Below, one piece after another: positions 8,814 through 17,458 of a stretch of DNA of 64,000 nt. This stretch comes from Insolitispirillum peregrinum (GTDB taxonomy: Bacteria > Pseudomonadota > Alphaproteobacteria > Rhodospirillales > Rhodospirillaceae): the NCBI RefSeq assembly GCF_900156605.1, contig NZ_FTOA01000004.1, positions 248,001 through 312,000 on the forward strand, written 5' to 3'. Made by a program: the position numbers and the translations under genes. Position 1 is the first letter of the stretch. Each line of letters begins with the position of its first letter. The notes under the pieces are model-generated. The model made no database searches and was not told where the DNA came from. It worked only from the letters and a program-made list of their open reading frames with translations.

Positions 8814-9764
8814 ATGACCACCAGACCCAAGTTAGTTATCGGCACCCGCGGAAGCCCCCTCGCGCTGGCTCAGGCGCACGAGGTCCGCGACCGTCTCATC
8901 GCTGCCCACTCGGAGCTTGCCGAGCCGGGGAGCATCGACATTCGCATTTTCACCACTACCGGCGATGCCATCCAGAACAGAACACTGGCCGAGATCGGTG
9001 GCAAGGGCCTGTTCACCAAGGAGCTGGACGAAGCGATGGTGGCAGGCACCATCGACATCGCGGTGCATTCGATGAAGGACGTGGCGACCACCCTGCCGCC
9101 GGGGATCGATCTGCCGTGCATTCTGGAACGCGAAGACCCGCGCGACGCCTTTATCTGCCACAAGGCCAAGACCCTCGCCGACCTGCCACCGGGTGCGGTA
9201 GTCGGCACGGCGGGCCTGCGGCGGGCCGCTCAGGTGCTGCACCGCTATCCCCACCTGAAGGTGGTGCCGCTGCGCGGTAACGTCCAGACCCGGCTGAACA
9301 AGCTGGGCGACGGGGTGGTTGATGCCACCCTGCTGGCGATTGCCGGGCTGAACCGGCTGGGTATGAGCCAGCACGCCACCGATACCCTCAGCGTTGACAC
9401 CATGCTGCCTGCCATTGCGCAAGGGGCGATTGGCGTCACCTGCCGCGAGGACGACCTGACCTGTCATCACTATCTGCTGCCGCTGATTCACGGCGAAAGC
9501 AGTGCGCGGGTGCGCTGTGAACGGGCTTTTCTCGCCGCGCTGGACGGTTCCTGCCGGACCCCGATTGCCGGGCTGGCCGAAGTCCATGGGCGGGACATCG
9601 TGTTCCGTGGCATGGTTCTCCGCCCGGACGGCAGCGAAGCGGTGGTGGTCAATCATCGCGGCCCGTTGTCCAATCCGGTCGCCATCGGAGAGGCCGCTGC
9701 CGCAGACGTCCGCCAGCAGGCGTCGTCCCTTCTGGCCGAGGCCGTCTCTGCTGGCAAAGCCTGA
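8814..9764 (+). CDS. hemC: Hydroxymethylbilane synthase (porphobilinogen deaminase)
   Basis: HemC polymerises four porphobilinogens to hydroxymethylbilane in the cytoplasm. The N-terminus (LVIGTRGSPLALAQAHEVRD) is the family signature, and the dipyrromethane-cofactor cysteine is in ALDGSCRTPIAG. The ATG at 8814 gives a 316-residue protein of normal size; an ATG at 8781 would add eleven residues not usual for the family. It is the first gene of a four-gene heme operon, with hemD starting 12 bases after its stop. Confidence 0.97.
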   Translation: MTTRPKLVIGTRGSPLALAQAHEVRDRLIAAHSELAEPGSIDIRIFTTTGDAIQNRTLAEIGGKGLFTKELDEAMVAGTIDIAVHSMKDVATTLPPGIDLPCILEREDPRDAFICHKAKTLADLPPGAVVGTAGLRRAAQVLHRYPHLKVVPLRGNVQTRLNKLGDGVVDATLLAIAGLNRLGMSQHATDTLSVDTMLPAIAQGAIGVTCREDDLTCHHYLLPLIHGESSARVRCERAFLAALDGSCRTPIAGLAEVHGRDIVFRGMVLRPDGSEAVVVNHRGPLSNPVAIGEAAAADVRQQASSLLAEAVSAGKA

Positions 9765-9776
9765 GACAGCAGCCCC

Positions 9777-10562
9777 ATGCACGTCGCCATCACCCGCCCG
9801 CTTGAGGACGCCGACCGCACCGCCCATGCCCTGCGCCAACGCGGTTTGACGGTGATCCTTGAACCGTTGCTGGTGGTGGTGCCCTGTGCCGTCCCGCCCG
9901 CCGCCCTGGCGCAGATGGCCTGCGCTCAGGGTTGGCTGCTGACCAGCGCCAACGGCGTGCGGGCGCTGGCCGAAGCCCTGCGTCAAACCGGAGCCGCCCT
10001 GTCGGCGCCGTGGGACCGCCCGGCGCTGTGCGTCGGCGACCAGACCGCCCGCACCGCACAGGCGGCGGGCTTTACCAACGTTCATTCTGCGGCGGGCGAT
10101 GTCCAGTCGCTGGCCGCGCTGACCTGCCGCCTGTTGCGTCCGCAACAGGGGCCACTGTTCCACGCCGCCGCCTCGGTGCAGGCGGGCGATCTGGCGGCCC
10201 TGCTGGGGGAGCGCGGTTTTCATGTTGACCGGGCCGTCCTGTACGAAACCCGCCCGGCAACGGCGTTTTCCCCCGCCTTTGCGCAGTGTGTCCGCCAGCA
10301 CCAGCTTGATGCGGTGCTGCTGTATTCGCCCCGAACGGCACAAACCTTTGCAACCCTTGCCCGAGAGGCTAAACTTTCGCCTCACCTGTCTACGGTCACT
10401 GCCTATTGCCTGAGTCCGGCAGTGGCAGAGGCCCTGTCCAGCACGTCCTTATCTGACGCGTCTGAACTCCGGGTGCGGATTGCCCCGCACCCGACGCAAG
10501 ACGCCCTCCTGAGCATCCTTGATCAGGACCGCGCCAGCAGCATGAAGGGAGATACCCCATGA
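9777..10562 (+). CDS. hemD: Uroporphyrinogen-III synthase
   Basis: HemD cyclises hydroxymethylbilane with inversion of ring D. Sequence conservation in this family is low. The recognisable elements are the N-terminal VAITRPLEDADRTAHALRQRG, the WLLTSANGVRAL segment and the Tyr in RAVLYETRPA. Its position between hemC and the mitofilin-like gene supports the call strongly. At 261 residues it has the usual length. The stop overlaps the next start in an ATGA arrangement, implying translational coupling. Confidence 0.93.
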   Translation: MHVAITRPLEDADRTAHALRQRGLTVILEPLLVVVPCAVPPAALAQMACAQGWLLTSANGVRALAEALRQTGAALSAPWDRPALCVGDQTARTAQAAGFTNVHSAAGDVQSLAALTCRLLRPQQGPLFHAAASVQAGDLAALLGERGFHVDRAVLYETRPATAFSPAFAQCVRQHQLDAVLLYSPRTAQTFATLAREAKLSPHLSTVTAYCLSPAVAEALSSTSLSDASELRVRIAPHPTQDALLSILDQDRASSMKGDTP

Positions 10563-11851
10563 GCGACCGGCCCTCGGCCCCGTCTGAGCCTACCTCCGCC
10601 CAACCGACCGATCCGGTTGAAATTGCCCTCGCCCGCGCCGCCGAGCGCAGCGGGCAGGATGCCGCCGCCAAAAAAGCCAGCGGAGCGCGGAAGGCGAAAA
10701 TCATTGGCGGTGTCAGCGCCGTTGTGCTGGTGGCGGCTCTGGCGGGCTATGCCTCGCTGCCGCTGTGGCTTGGCTCGCTGCCTGCCGCCCTGCAACCCCA
10801 TGCTGCCGCCCTGCTGCCAAAAGCCAGCCTGACCGTTCAGAGCGAGGGCACCGAAGAGGTGGCGGCGTTGCAAGACGCCCTTGGAGCGATGCAGACCAAA
10901 CTGGCGGCGTTGGAAAAGCGTGTCGCCACGCTGGAACACGGCCACGAGCAGATGAGCAGCGCCGCCGTTGCGCCTGCGCCTGCCGTTGGCGGTGGGGCCG
11001 GGGCCATTGCCATCAGCCCGACTGGCCCGGTGGGGGCTGCCCAGCCGCACGTTCCCGACGTCAAGAGCGACGCCAAAGCCGACACCAGCGCGCTGGAAAA
11101 GCGTCTGGGGACGCTGGAAACCACGCTCGGCACCACCCTGAACGAGCAACTGGTGGCCTTGGGCAAGGACATCAACGAGCTGAAGGCCAACCGGGCGCAA
11201 GCCTCCAGCGTGCTGGCGCTGGCTGACCGCGTTGCGGCGGTCGAAGGGGCGATTCAACAGGCGATGGCCCGGCAGGATCAGGCGCTGGCCTTTTTGCTGG
11301 CGGTTGGTCAGTTGCGTGCCGCCGTTGACGAAGGCCGCCCGTTTACCGACGAGCTGAAAACCGCCCGTGCGGTGGCGCCGAGCACCATTGATGTTGAAAC
11401 CCTGACCTCGGGCTTTGCGGCACAGGCGGCGAGCGGCGTGGCGACCACCATCCAGTTGCAACAGGATTTTGCCGCACAGGCTGGCGCAATCATCCGCGCC
11501 GGAGCCTTGCCGAACGAGACCGCCGACTGGTGGAGTCGCACCATGGACCGGATGATGAGTCTGGTGTCCATCCGGCGGACCGATGGTGATGCCGTCGGCA
11601 CATCGCCCGCCGCCGTGGTCAGCCGGGCCGAAGCCCTGTTGAAGCAAGGTGCCCTGAGCGGAGCCATCGCCGAACTGGCGGCTCTGGACGGTCAGGCCGC
11701 CACCGCCGCGCAACCGTGGCTGACCGCCGCCAAGGCCCGTCTTGCCGCCACCAGTGGTCTGTCGGACCTGACCGGCGAAGCCCTAGCCGCCCTGACCGCC
11801 ACCACCAGCGCGCCTCCCGCCCCGCCCACTGCCGGCAAAAAGGAGGGATGA
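10559..11851 (+). CDS. Mitofilin-like inner-membrane protein of the heme operon
   Basis: This 430-residue protein starts with a charged, Pro-rich cytoplasmic tail of about 50 residues. One membrane segment follows (IIGGVSAVVLVAALAGYASL), and then a long periplasmic region rich in Ala, Lys and Glu with heptad-like coiled coil around residues 95-125 and 180-240. The C-terminal domain matches the alphaproteobacterial COG4223 group, which is related to mitochondrial mitofilin/Mic60 and routinely sits between hemD and hemY. A role in membrane organisation or as a scaffold for late heme enzymes is inferred. It overlaps both neighbours by four bases. Confidence 0.85.
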   Translation: MSDRPSAPSEPTSAQPTDPVEIALARAAERSGQDAAAKKASGARKAKIIGGVSAVVLVAALAGYASLPLWLGSLPAALQPHAAALLPKASLTVQSEGTEEVAALQDALGAMQTKLAALEKRVATLEHGHEQMSSAAVAPAPAVGGGAGAIAISPTGPVGAAQPHVPDVKSDAKADTSALEKRLGTLETTLGTTLNEQLVALGKDINELKANRAQASSVLALADRVAAVEGAIQQAMARQDQALAFLLAVGQLRAAVDEGRPFTDELKTARAVAPSTIDVETLTSGFAAQAASGVATTIQLQQDFAAQAGAIIRAGALPNETADWWSRTMDRMMSLVSIRRTDGDAVGTSPAAVVSRAEALLKQGALSGAIAELAALDGQAATAAQPWLTAAKARLAATSGLSDLTGEALAALTATTSAPPAPPTAGKKEG

Positions 11852-13152
11852 GCATGATTCGTCTGATCTCGTTCCTGATCGCCGTCGGGCTGGCTGTCGC
11901 TGGCGCCGTGTGGCTTGCCAACCACCCCGGCGAAGTGATGGTGCAATGGCTGGGCTGGCGGGTTGACACCTCGGTGCCAGTGCTGCTGGTCGCTGCCGTA
12001 CTGCTGGTGCTGGTGGTCTCCCTGCTGGTCCGTCTGGTGCTGGGGGTGCTGACCGTCCCCGGCGTCATTGGCCGGTTCCGCTCGCGCCGAGCCCTGAAGC
12101 GCGGCCTGCTGGCGCTGGCCGAGGCCGAAAGTGCCCTGCTGACCCACGACGCCGCCAAAGCGGCCAGGAAAGCCGCGCAGGCCAAGGCCCTGCTGCCCAA
12201 CCAACAGGCAGCGGTGCTGATTCAGGCCGAAGCCGCCCTGTTGCGCGATGATCTGGATGGCGCTCAGGCGCTGTACGAAGAGCTGCTGGAAACCCGTTCC
12301 AGCGCGCTGGCTGCCCTGCACGGGCTGTTGGCGCTGGCTGAAAAGCGCAACGACAAGGTGCTGCTGCGCGATGTGGCCAGCCGGGCAGTGGCTGTCAACG
12401 AACGGGCCGCCTGGGCCGTGCGTCCGCTGTTCACCGTTCTGGTCGATGCGGGCGACTGGGCGGCGGCGCAAAAGACACTCGACCTTGGCTGCAAGCGCGA
12501 GGTGTTCAGCGACGCCGAACGCGCCCGCCTGACCGCCACGCTGCTGTGTGCGCAGGCCGATGCCGCCTTGCTGCGCGGGGAAACCCACGAGGTCGCCCGC
12601 CTGACCAAAAAAGCCGTCTCGGCGGCCCCCGGTTTCCTGCCCGCCGTCCTGCGCCATGCCCAGTCGCTGATCAGCGATGGCAACGGCAAAAAGGCCGCTG
12701 CCCTGCTGATCGAACCGTGGCGCACGGCGCCGCATCCGGCGCTGGCTGCGGCCTATCTGTCGCTGTGGCAAGGCGAAGAGGCCCTGAAACGGGTGCAGCA
12801 TGTGGATGCGCTGGCCGACAGCAACCCCTCCCACCCGGAGAGCTGCCTGCTGGCCGCCGAAGCGGCCTTGCAGGCCGAACTGTGGGGGCAGGCCCGTACC
12901 CGCCTGAAACCGCTGCTGGACCGTGGCCTCCACGAGCGGCGGCTGGCCCTGCTGATGGCCCGCCTCGAAGAAAGCGAGCACGGCAACACGACCGAGGCCC
13001 TGCGCTGGTACAAGCTGGCCGCCGCGTGGGACGCCCACTCTCCCGCCCCGGCTGCGCTGTGGCAGTGCGACCAGTGCCATACTCCCGCTGCGGACTGGTC
13101 GGTGCATTGCCCCACCTGCAACACCATCGGCAGCGTCACGGCAAACGTCTGA
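11848..13152 (+). CDS. hemY: HemY-type TPR membrane protein with C-terminal zinc ribbon
   Basis: This 434-residue protein has two N-terminal membrane helices (residues about 4-22 and 38-66). A repeat-rich helical domain follows with TPR-like units, for example around AQALYEELLETRSSALAALHG. The C-terminus carries two CxxC pairs (QCDQCH and CPTC) forming a probable zinc ribbon. Proteobacterial HemY is a membrane protein of the heme operon, distinct from Bacillus protoporphyrinogen oxidase, and its biochemical role is not settled. The ATG at 11848 overlaps the previous stop (ATGA) and follows an AGGAGGG ribosome site. It is the last gene of the operon. Confidence 0.9.
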   Translation: MSMIRLISFLIAVGLAVAGAVWLANHPGEVMVQWLGWRVDTSVPVLLVAAVLLVLVVSLLVRLVLGVLTVPGVIGRFRSRRALKRGLLALAEAESALLTHDAAKAARKAAQAKALLPNQQAAVLIQAEAALLRDDLDGAQALYEELLETRSSALAALHGLLALAEKRNDKVLLRDVASRAVAVNERAAWAVRPLFTVLVDAGDWAAAQKTLDLGCKREVFSDAERARLTATLLCAQADAALLRGETHEVARLTKKAVSAAPGFLPAVLRHAQSLISDGNGKKAAALLIEPWRTAPHPALAAAYLSLWQGEEALKRVQHVDALADSNPSHPESCLLAAEAALQAELWGQARTRLKPLLDRGLHERRLALLMARLEESEHGNTTEALRWYKLAAAWDAHSPAPAALWQCDQCHTPAADWSVHCPTCNTIGSVTANV

Positions 13153-13176
13153 ACGGACCAGAGCCGTGTACGAACC

Positions 13177-13197
13177 GTGGGAACCGGTTTTCACAAC
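13177..13197. repeat. Dispersed repeat family B, copy 2 (core only)
   Basis: GTGGGAACCGGTTTTCACAAC matches the central part of the full copy at 47142-47184. It lies 24 bases after the hemY stop. Confidence 0.55.
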
Positions 13198-13216
13198 ACC
13201 AATGCGACAAGCCAAA

Positions 13217-13266
13217 GGGCGAGAGCGGTGAGCACGATCAACATTCAAGACTCATCGCTCTCGCCC
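13217..13266 (+). terminator. Long hairpin downstream of the heme operon
   Basis: Two 16-base arms (13217-13232 beginning GGGCGAGAGCG, and 13251-13266 ending CGCTCTCGCCC) pair completely with one G-U pair across an 18-base loop. No T-run follows, so it may terminate with Rho, protect the 3' end, or be a repeat element. It is the first strong structure after hemY. Confidence 0.5.
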
Positions 13267-13756
13267 GGAGTCGCCCCGTCCTTTTGACCGTTCCATTCCA
13301 AAAGGCAGAGGCGAAGGGCAAGCGAACCTCTACGGCCTGCGGCTTTATCAGGCTTAAGGCCTAGTCCTTTCCGCTAGACGCCCTCCCGTTCACCGCGCAG
13401 GGCATCCACCGCTGATCAGTACCGGCGGGCAGGGTCTTTTTCGCCTGCAGCCAAATGAAATGGCTTTTCGCAGTCTCAACAAGGGCATCCTGCCATTTCC
13501 GGTGCTGTCAGCCCCCGCACAGACAGGAATTGTGCCTGTTGCATTCTTGCCAGCCAGTGGCAACAACACCATATTGAACGGATGGGCTTTCGCCATGGCC
13601 GCTATGCCGTCAGATGTATAAATCCCTGTTTGTGTCTGACCGGCCATTGCGCTAACACTATGGCTGCAGAAAGTCTGTTTACAAAAAAATCAGGGCTGCG
13701 GACGCTCGCGACGGGCGCTCGTGCAGGTGTTAAACACAGGGGGCCGGAGGCAAGGC
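13267..13756. other. Gene-poor stretch before bacteriohemerythrin
   Basis: I see no convincing gene here. The longest frame (13390-13647, minus) has no family resemblance, no ribosome site and poor codon bias. No tRNA-like cloverleaf was found. The last 100 bases are less GC-rich and presumably hold the promoter of the following gene. Confidence 0.4.
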
Positions 13757-14182
13757 GTGCTCATCCAATGGAATGATGCCTGGCGCGTGGGCAACAGCGC
13801 GATCGACTACGACCATCAGATGCTGGTGAACATCACCAACCAGTTGTGGGACATCAAGAACAACCCCCGGGTCCGGAATGCGGAAATCGCCCGCATTCTG
13901 GGGCAGCTGGTTGAATATGTGAAGCGGCACTTCGAACGCGAAGAAGCCATCTTTCTGGCGTCGGATTACCCGCACAAGAAAGAACACATTGCGATGCACC
14001 GCGAACTGACCAAGGTCGTGGAAGACATCGGCGTGGTGTTCAACCGCGAACCCGACCTGCTGAACTTCGATGAAATCATGGCCTTCCTGAAGCGCTGGCT
14101 GATGGACCACATCGTCAAGCACGACATGGGTTACAAGGATTACATCGGCGAGGGTGCCAAGAAGCGTCGGCACGTCGCCTGA
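13757..14182 (+). CDS. Bacteriohemerythrin
   Basis: This 141-residue protein has all ligands of a di-iron hemerythrin site: H in IDYDHQM, H and E in KRHFEREE, the HxxxH pair in HKKEHIAMH, and HxxxxD in MDHIVKHD. Single-domain bacteriohemerythrins bind oxygen (or NO) reversibly and serve in oxygen delivery, storage or sensing. The start is a GTG at 13757 with a GGAGG ribosome site six bases upstream; an earlier in-frame codon at 13721 adds 12 residues that do not fit the family. The gene is isolated, so its physiological partner is unknown. Confidence 0.93.
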   Translation: MLIQWNDAWRVGNSAIDYDHQMLVNITNQLWDIKNNPRVRNAEIARILGQLVEYVKRHFEREEAIFLASDYPHKKEHIAMHRELTKVVEDIGVVFNREPDLLNFDEIMAFLKRWLMDHIVKHDMGYKDYIGEGAKKRRHVA

Positions 14183-14210
14183 TCAGCCTCACCTGATCGC
14201 ACAACCAGAA

Positions 14211-14254
14211 AACGGGCTGGATTGCCATGGGGGGCAGTCTGGCCCGTTCTGTTT
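14211..14254. terminator. Bidirectional terminator between convergent genes
   Basis: Arms 14211-14226 and 14233-14248 form a 16-bp stem (outer pairs AACGGG/CCCGTT, three G-U pairs) with a six-base loop. T-rich bases follow on the plus strand (CTGTTTCC) and on the minus strand (TTTTCTGG). Confidence 0.7.
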
Positions 14255-14270
14255 CCGCCACGCTTCCGCA

Positions 14271-15215
14271 TCACGCTCCCGGATACACCAGTGCAATGGT
14301 TTCCGGCGCGACGGTGATATGAACCGGCAGGCAGGCGATGCTGTCGCCATCGGCCTGCACCGGGGCCCCCACCGGGGCGGTCAGCATCACCTCGTGGCAG
14401 GCGCGGTAGGTCACCTCGGGCCGACGGGACAGGCTTCCCGAGGCCAGCGAGACGGCATAGCCCAGCACCGCCAGCAGCCCCCGCCGAGGCAAGGCCAACA
14501 GATACAGTTCATCACTCTGCAAATTGCCATCCGGCGCAGCCACGAACGGGCCGCCATACAGCCGTCCGTTACACACCACCACCGTTGCCGCTTCGAACGG
14601 CTGCTGGTCACAATACCCCTGAAGGCGCGGAAAGGGATAGCGCACGGCCTGCCATAGTGTCTCGAAAACATAGGCCAGCTTGCCTGTTCGCCGTTTCAGC
14701 CCCAGCCGGACGTGTTCCACCACATGGGCATCAAAGCCCGCGCTGGCCATCAACAGGACATGGCGCGCCGGACCGGCAGCGGGCTGCACCAGAGCCAGAT
14801 GGACAGTCTGTGGCGTGCCGGTGGCCAGGGTGCGGGCCATGTCGGCAGGCGTCAACCGTTGCCCCACCTCCAGCGCCAACACGTTGGCGGTTCCCAGCGG
14901 AATGATTCCCAGCGGCAGCCGCTGATCGGCGGGATGCTGCATCAGGCCGTTCAGCACCTCGTTCATGGTGCCATCGCCGCCCGCGGCCACCACCATGTCG
15001 ACAGCACTGAGAGCGGCTTCGGCGGCAAAGCGCTCGGCATCGCCGCGTTGCTGCGTCTCGCGCAGCACCAGCGAGCAGCCCAGCGCCTGCAAGGCTTGCA
15101 ACGTCTTGTTCAGACGCCTCTTTTTGGCACCACCGGCGGTGGGATTAAAGATAATCATCAAGCGGCGAGCGGATGGGGGCAAGGGCGCAGAAAGTGTCAT
15201 CATCCACCCGGACAT
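14271..15215 (-). CDS. Diacylglycerol-kinase-family lipid kinase
   Basis: This 314-residue protein begins with the nucleotide-binding IIFNPTAGGAKKRR segment. It has the glycine-rich catalytic motif VAAGGDGTMNEVLNG, then LGIIPLGTANVLALE, the typical order of DAGK_cat/YegS-like lipid kinases. These phosphorylate diacylglycerol or related lipids at the membrane. It is divergent from the plcP-agt pair, with a Pho box 79 bases upstream of its start and oriented towards it. A lipid kinase that can recycle diacylglycerol to phosphatidate fits the lipid-remodelling context. Three in-frame ATGs (15215, 15203, 15200) precede the first strand. Confidence 0.88.
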   Translation of the reverse strand: MSGWMMTLSAPLPPSARRLMIIFNPTAGGAKKRRLNKTLQALQALGCSLVLRETQQRGDAERFAAEAALSAVDMVVAAGGDGTMNEVLNGLMQHPADQRLPLGIIPLGTANVLALEVGQRLTPADMARTLATGTPQTVHLALVQPAAGPARHVLLMASAGFDAHVVEHVRLGLKRRTGKLAYVFETLWQAVRYPFPRLQGYCDQQPFEAATVVVCNGRLYGGPFVAAPDGNLQSDELYLLALPRRGLLAVLGYAVSLASGSLSRRPEVTYRACHEVMLTAPVGAPVQADGDSIACLPVHITVAPETIALVYPGA

Positions 15216-15293
15216 GATGTTTCATTCAATAAAAGCAGACAGTAACTACCACATCAATACAGAACAAGATGATGATATTTTTCTACAATAAAA

Positions 15294-15311
15294 ATGACAG
15301 AATCATGACCG
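15294..15311 (-). promoter_or_regulatory. Pho box (PhoB binding site)
   Basis: On the minus strand the site reads CGGTCAT-GATT-CTGTCAT: two direct seven-base repeats with the canonical four-base spacer, matching CTGTCAT-N4-CTGTCAT at 13 of 14 positions. It lies 79 bp before the lipid kinase and 125 bp before plcP, between the two divergent starts. The surrounding sequence is markedly AT-rich. Confidence 0.75.
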
Positions 15312-15435
15312 CAAGGTGAAATATTGGCGTCACAGCCTGTTTGGTGTTTTTTACCGCGTCCGTCTGGACTACCTATTCCCTCACAGTTCCAACGCCGCCC
15401 CTGGGGAGAGACGGCTCGCTGGATCGGGGAACAGG

Positions 15436-16371
15436 ATGAACGCGCTTTCCTATCTTGTGGGGGCCAGTCCCTCAGCGACCCTTATACCGCCCGTCACCGG
15501 CACGCCCAGCGGGCAGACAGCCGACGGGCCGCCTTCGGTGCCGCCACTGGTGCCCGATGGGCGCGAGGATGACGACCAGCCGGACGGCACCGCCGAGCAT
15601 CGCTATCGCACCGTGTTCCTGTCCGATATCCATCTTGGCACCCGTGGCTGCAAGGCCGAATTCCTGCTCGACTTTCTGCGCAGCGTGGACAGTGAAACCC
15701 TGTATCTGGTCGGCGACATCATCGACGGCTGGCGTCTGCGCCGCAGCTGGTACTGGCCGCAGGCGCATAACGATGTGGTGCAAAAGCTGCTGCGCAAGGC
15801 GCGCAAGGGAACGCGGGTGCTGTATGTCCCCGGCAACCACGACGAATTCGCCCGCGACTACGTCGAAAACGATTTCGGCCACGTCCGCCTGTTGCCCGAA
15901 GCCATCCATCAGACCGCCGATGGCCGCCGGTTTCTGGTGATCCACGGCGACCAGTTTGACGGGGTGGTGCTGTACGCCAAATGGCTGGCCCTGCTGGGCG
16001 ACAGTGCCTATACGCTGGCCCTGACCCTCAATCACTGGTTCAACCTCATCCGCCGCCGCTTTGGCCTGCCCTACTGGTCGCTGTCGCGCTACCTGAAGCA
16101 CAAGGTCAAGAACGCCGTCAGCTTCATTGCCAAATACGAAGGCACCATGGCCGATGAAGCCCGGCGGCGGGGACTGGACGGGGTGGTGTGCGGCCACATT
16201 CACCACGCCGAGATTCGCGACGTCAACGGCATCACCTACTGCAACGATGGCGATTGGGTCGAAAGCTGTACCGCTCTGGTCGAACATTTCGACGGGCGGC
16301 TGGAAATCCTCGACTGGACCAAACTGCGCGCGGGCAGCGATGTTGCTGCGCTGGCCACTGCCGGGGCCTGA
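15436..16371 (+). CDS. plcP: PlcP-type phospholipase C (calcineurin-like metallophosphoesterase)
   Basis: This 311-residue protein has all five metallophosphoesterase blocks: SDIHLGT, GDIIDGW, PGNHDE, VIHGDQFDG and CGHIHHAEI. It belongs to the group often labelled UDP-2,3-diacylglucosamine hydrolase (LpxH-like). Within that group, Sinorhizobium PlcP is known to cleave phospholipids to diacylglycerol under phosphate limitation, and in many alphaproteobacteria plcP sits beside a glycosyltransferase. The next gene, 24 bases on, is such an enzyme, and a Pho box lies upstream, so I prefer PlcP to LpxH. The ATG at 15436 has GGGAACAGG before it; the N-terminal 45 residues are Pro-rich and probably disordered. 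Confidence 0.82.
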   Translation: MNALSYLVGASPSATLIPPVTGTPSGQTADGPPSVPPLVPDGREDDDQPDGTAEHRYRTVFLSDIHLGTRGCKAEFLLDFLRSVDSETLYLVGDIIDGWRLRRSWYWPQAHNDVVQKLLRKARKGTRVLYVPGNHDEFARDYVENDFGHVRLLPEAIHQTADGRRFLVIHGDQFDGVVLYAKWLALLGDSAYTLALTLNHWFNLIRRRFGLPYWSLSRYLKHKVKNAVSFIAKYEGTMADEARRRGLDGVVCGHIHHAEIRDVNGITYCNDGDWVESCTALVEHFDGRLEILDWTKLRAGSDVAALATAGA

Positions 16372-16395
16372 CCCCGCCACACACAGGAGCCCACC

Positions 16396-17445
16396 ATGCG
16401 TATTCTGCTGGTTTCTGACGCCTGGATGCCGCAAGTCAACGGCGTGGTGCGAACCCTGGCCACCCTGCGCGATCACCTGACCACCCGCGGCCATGCAGTG
16501 GAGATGATCACCCCCGACCGTTTTCGCACCGTTCCCTGCCCCACCTATCCGGAAATCCGGCTGGCGATCCTGCCCGGTCGCTCGATGGCGCGGATGATTG
16601 ATGCGGCGCGCCCCTGCGCCATCCACATCGCCACCGAAGGCCCGTTGGGGCTGGCGGCGCGGTCTTATTGCGTCCGGCGCGGCATTCCGTTCACCACCGC
16701 CTTTCACACCAAGTTTGCCGACTACCTGCACGCCCGTACCCGAATGCCGATTCGCTGGTCCTATCGCGCCCTGCGCTGGTTCCATGGCCCGGCCCAGGCG
16801 GTGATGGTCGCCACTCAGGGCATCGAAGATGAATTGCGGGCGCACGGCATCGGCAACATCCGCCGCTGGACCCGTGGCGTCGATACCGCCCTGTTCGCGC
16901 CGCAGGACAAGACCCTGTACGCCGACCTGCCGCGACCGGTGTTTCTGTATGTCGGGCGGGTGGCGGTGGAAAAGAACATCGCGGCCTTTCTCACCCTTGA
17001 CCTGCCGGGCAGCAAAGTGGTGGTCGGCGATGGTCCCCAGTTGGCCGAGCTGAAACGGCGCTATCCGGCGGTGCATTTTGCTGGCGCCCGCCATGGGCAG
17101 GACCTCGCCCGCCACTATGCTTCAGCCGACGTGTTCGTCTTCCCCAGCCTGACCGACACCTTTGGGCTGGTGGTGCTGGAAGCGCTGGCCTGTGGCCTGC
17201 CGGTGGCGGCCTACCCGGTCGCCGGGCCGCAGGACGTGGTGGCCGATCAGGACCCGGCGGCGCCGGTGGCCGTCCTTGACCACGATCTGCGCGCCGCCGC
17301 GCTGGCCGCCCTCGAGCTGCCGCCGGATCGCTGCCGCCAGTTTGCCGAACACTGTTCGTGGGACCGCTCGGTCGACCAGTTTCTGGACAACCTTGCCCCG
17401 TTCCCCCCGGACAGCGCCTTCGGCCCCCCGCAGGCGGCAGCATGA
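16396..17445 (+). CDS. agt: GT4 glycosyltransferase, probable diacylglycerol glycosyltransferase
   Basis: This 349-residue GT-B enzyme starts with RILLVSDAWMPQVNGVVRTL, contains FHTKFADYLHAR in the acceptor half, and the GT4 nucleotide-sugar motif FPSLTDTFGLVVLEALACG with the spaced glutamate. It follows plcP by 24 bases with an AGGAG ribosome site. In known plcP-agt operons this enzyme adds a sugar to the diacylglycerol released by PlcP, giving phosphorus-free glycolipids. The sugar (glucose, glucuronate or mannose) cannot be told from sequence. Without the context it could be called a generic mannosyltransferase. Confidence 0.8.
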   Translation: MRILLVSDAWMPQVNGVVRTLATLRDHLTTRGHAVEMITPDRFRTVPCPTYPEIRLAILPGRSMARMIDAARPCAIHIATEGPLGLAARSYCVRRGIPFTTAFHTKFADYLHARTRMPIRWSYRALRWFHGPAQAVMVATQGIEDELRAHGIGNIRRWTRGVDTALFAPQDKTLYADLPRPVFLYVGRVAVEKNIAAFLTLDLPGSKVVVGDGPQLAELKRRYPAVHFAGARHGQDLARHYASADVFVFPSLTDTFGLVVLEALACGLPVAAYPVAGPQDVVADQDPAAPVAVLDHDLRAAALAALELPPDRCRQFAEHCSWDRSVDQFLDNLAPFPPDSAFGPPQAAA

Positions 17446-17458
17446 CCCGCTTCTGCCT

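Noticed and set aside
8832-10385. A 517-codon minus-strand frame opposite hemC and hemD
   Set aside because: Low-complexity Arg/Gly/Gln composition and complete overlap with two well-supported heme genes.
13390-13647. An 85-codon minus-strand frame in the gap before bacteriohemerythrin
   Set aside because: No ribosome site, no family resemblance, and an amino-acid mix unlike neighbouring genes.
13153-13756. Possible tRNA or structured RNA gene
   Set aside because: No cloverleaf with a T-arm GTTCGA-type sequence could be assembled; only a simple hairpin is present.
15436-16371. LpxH (UDP-2,3-diacylglucosamine hydrolase) as the function of the phosphoesterase
   Set aside because: The Pho box and the adjacent GT4 enzyme fit PlcP better; lipid A genes are absent nearby. 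LpxH is kept only as an alternative.
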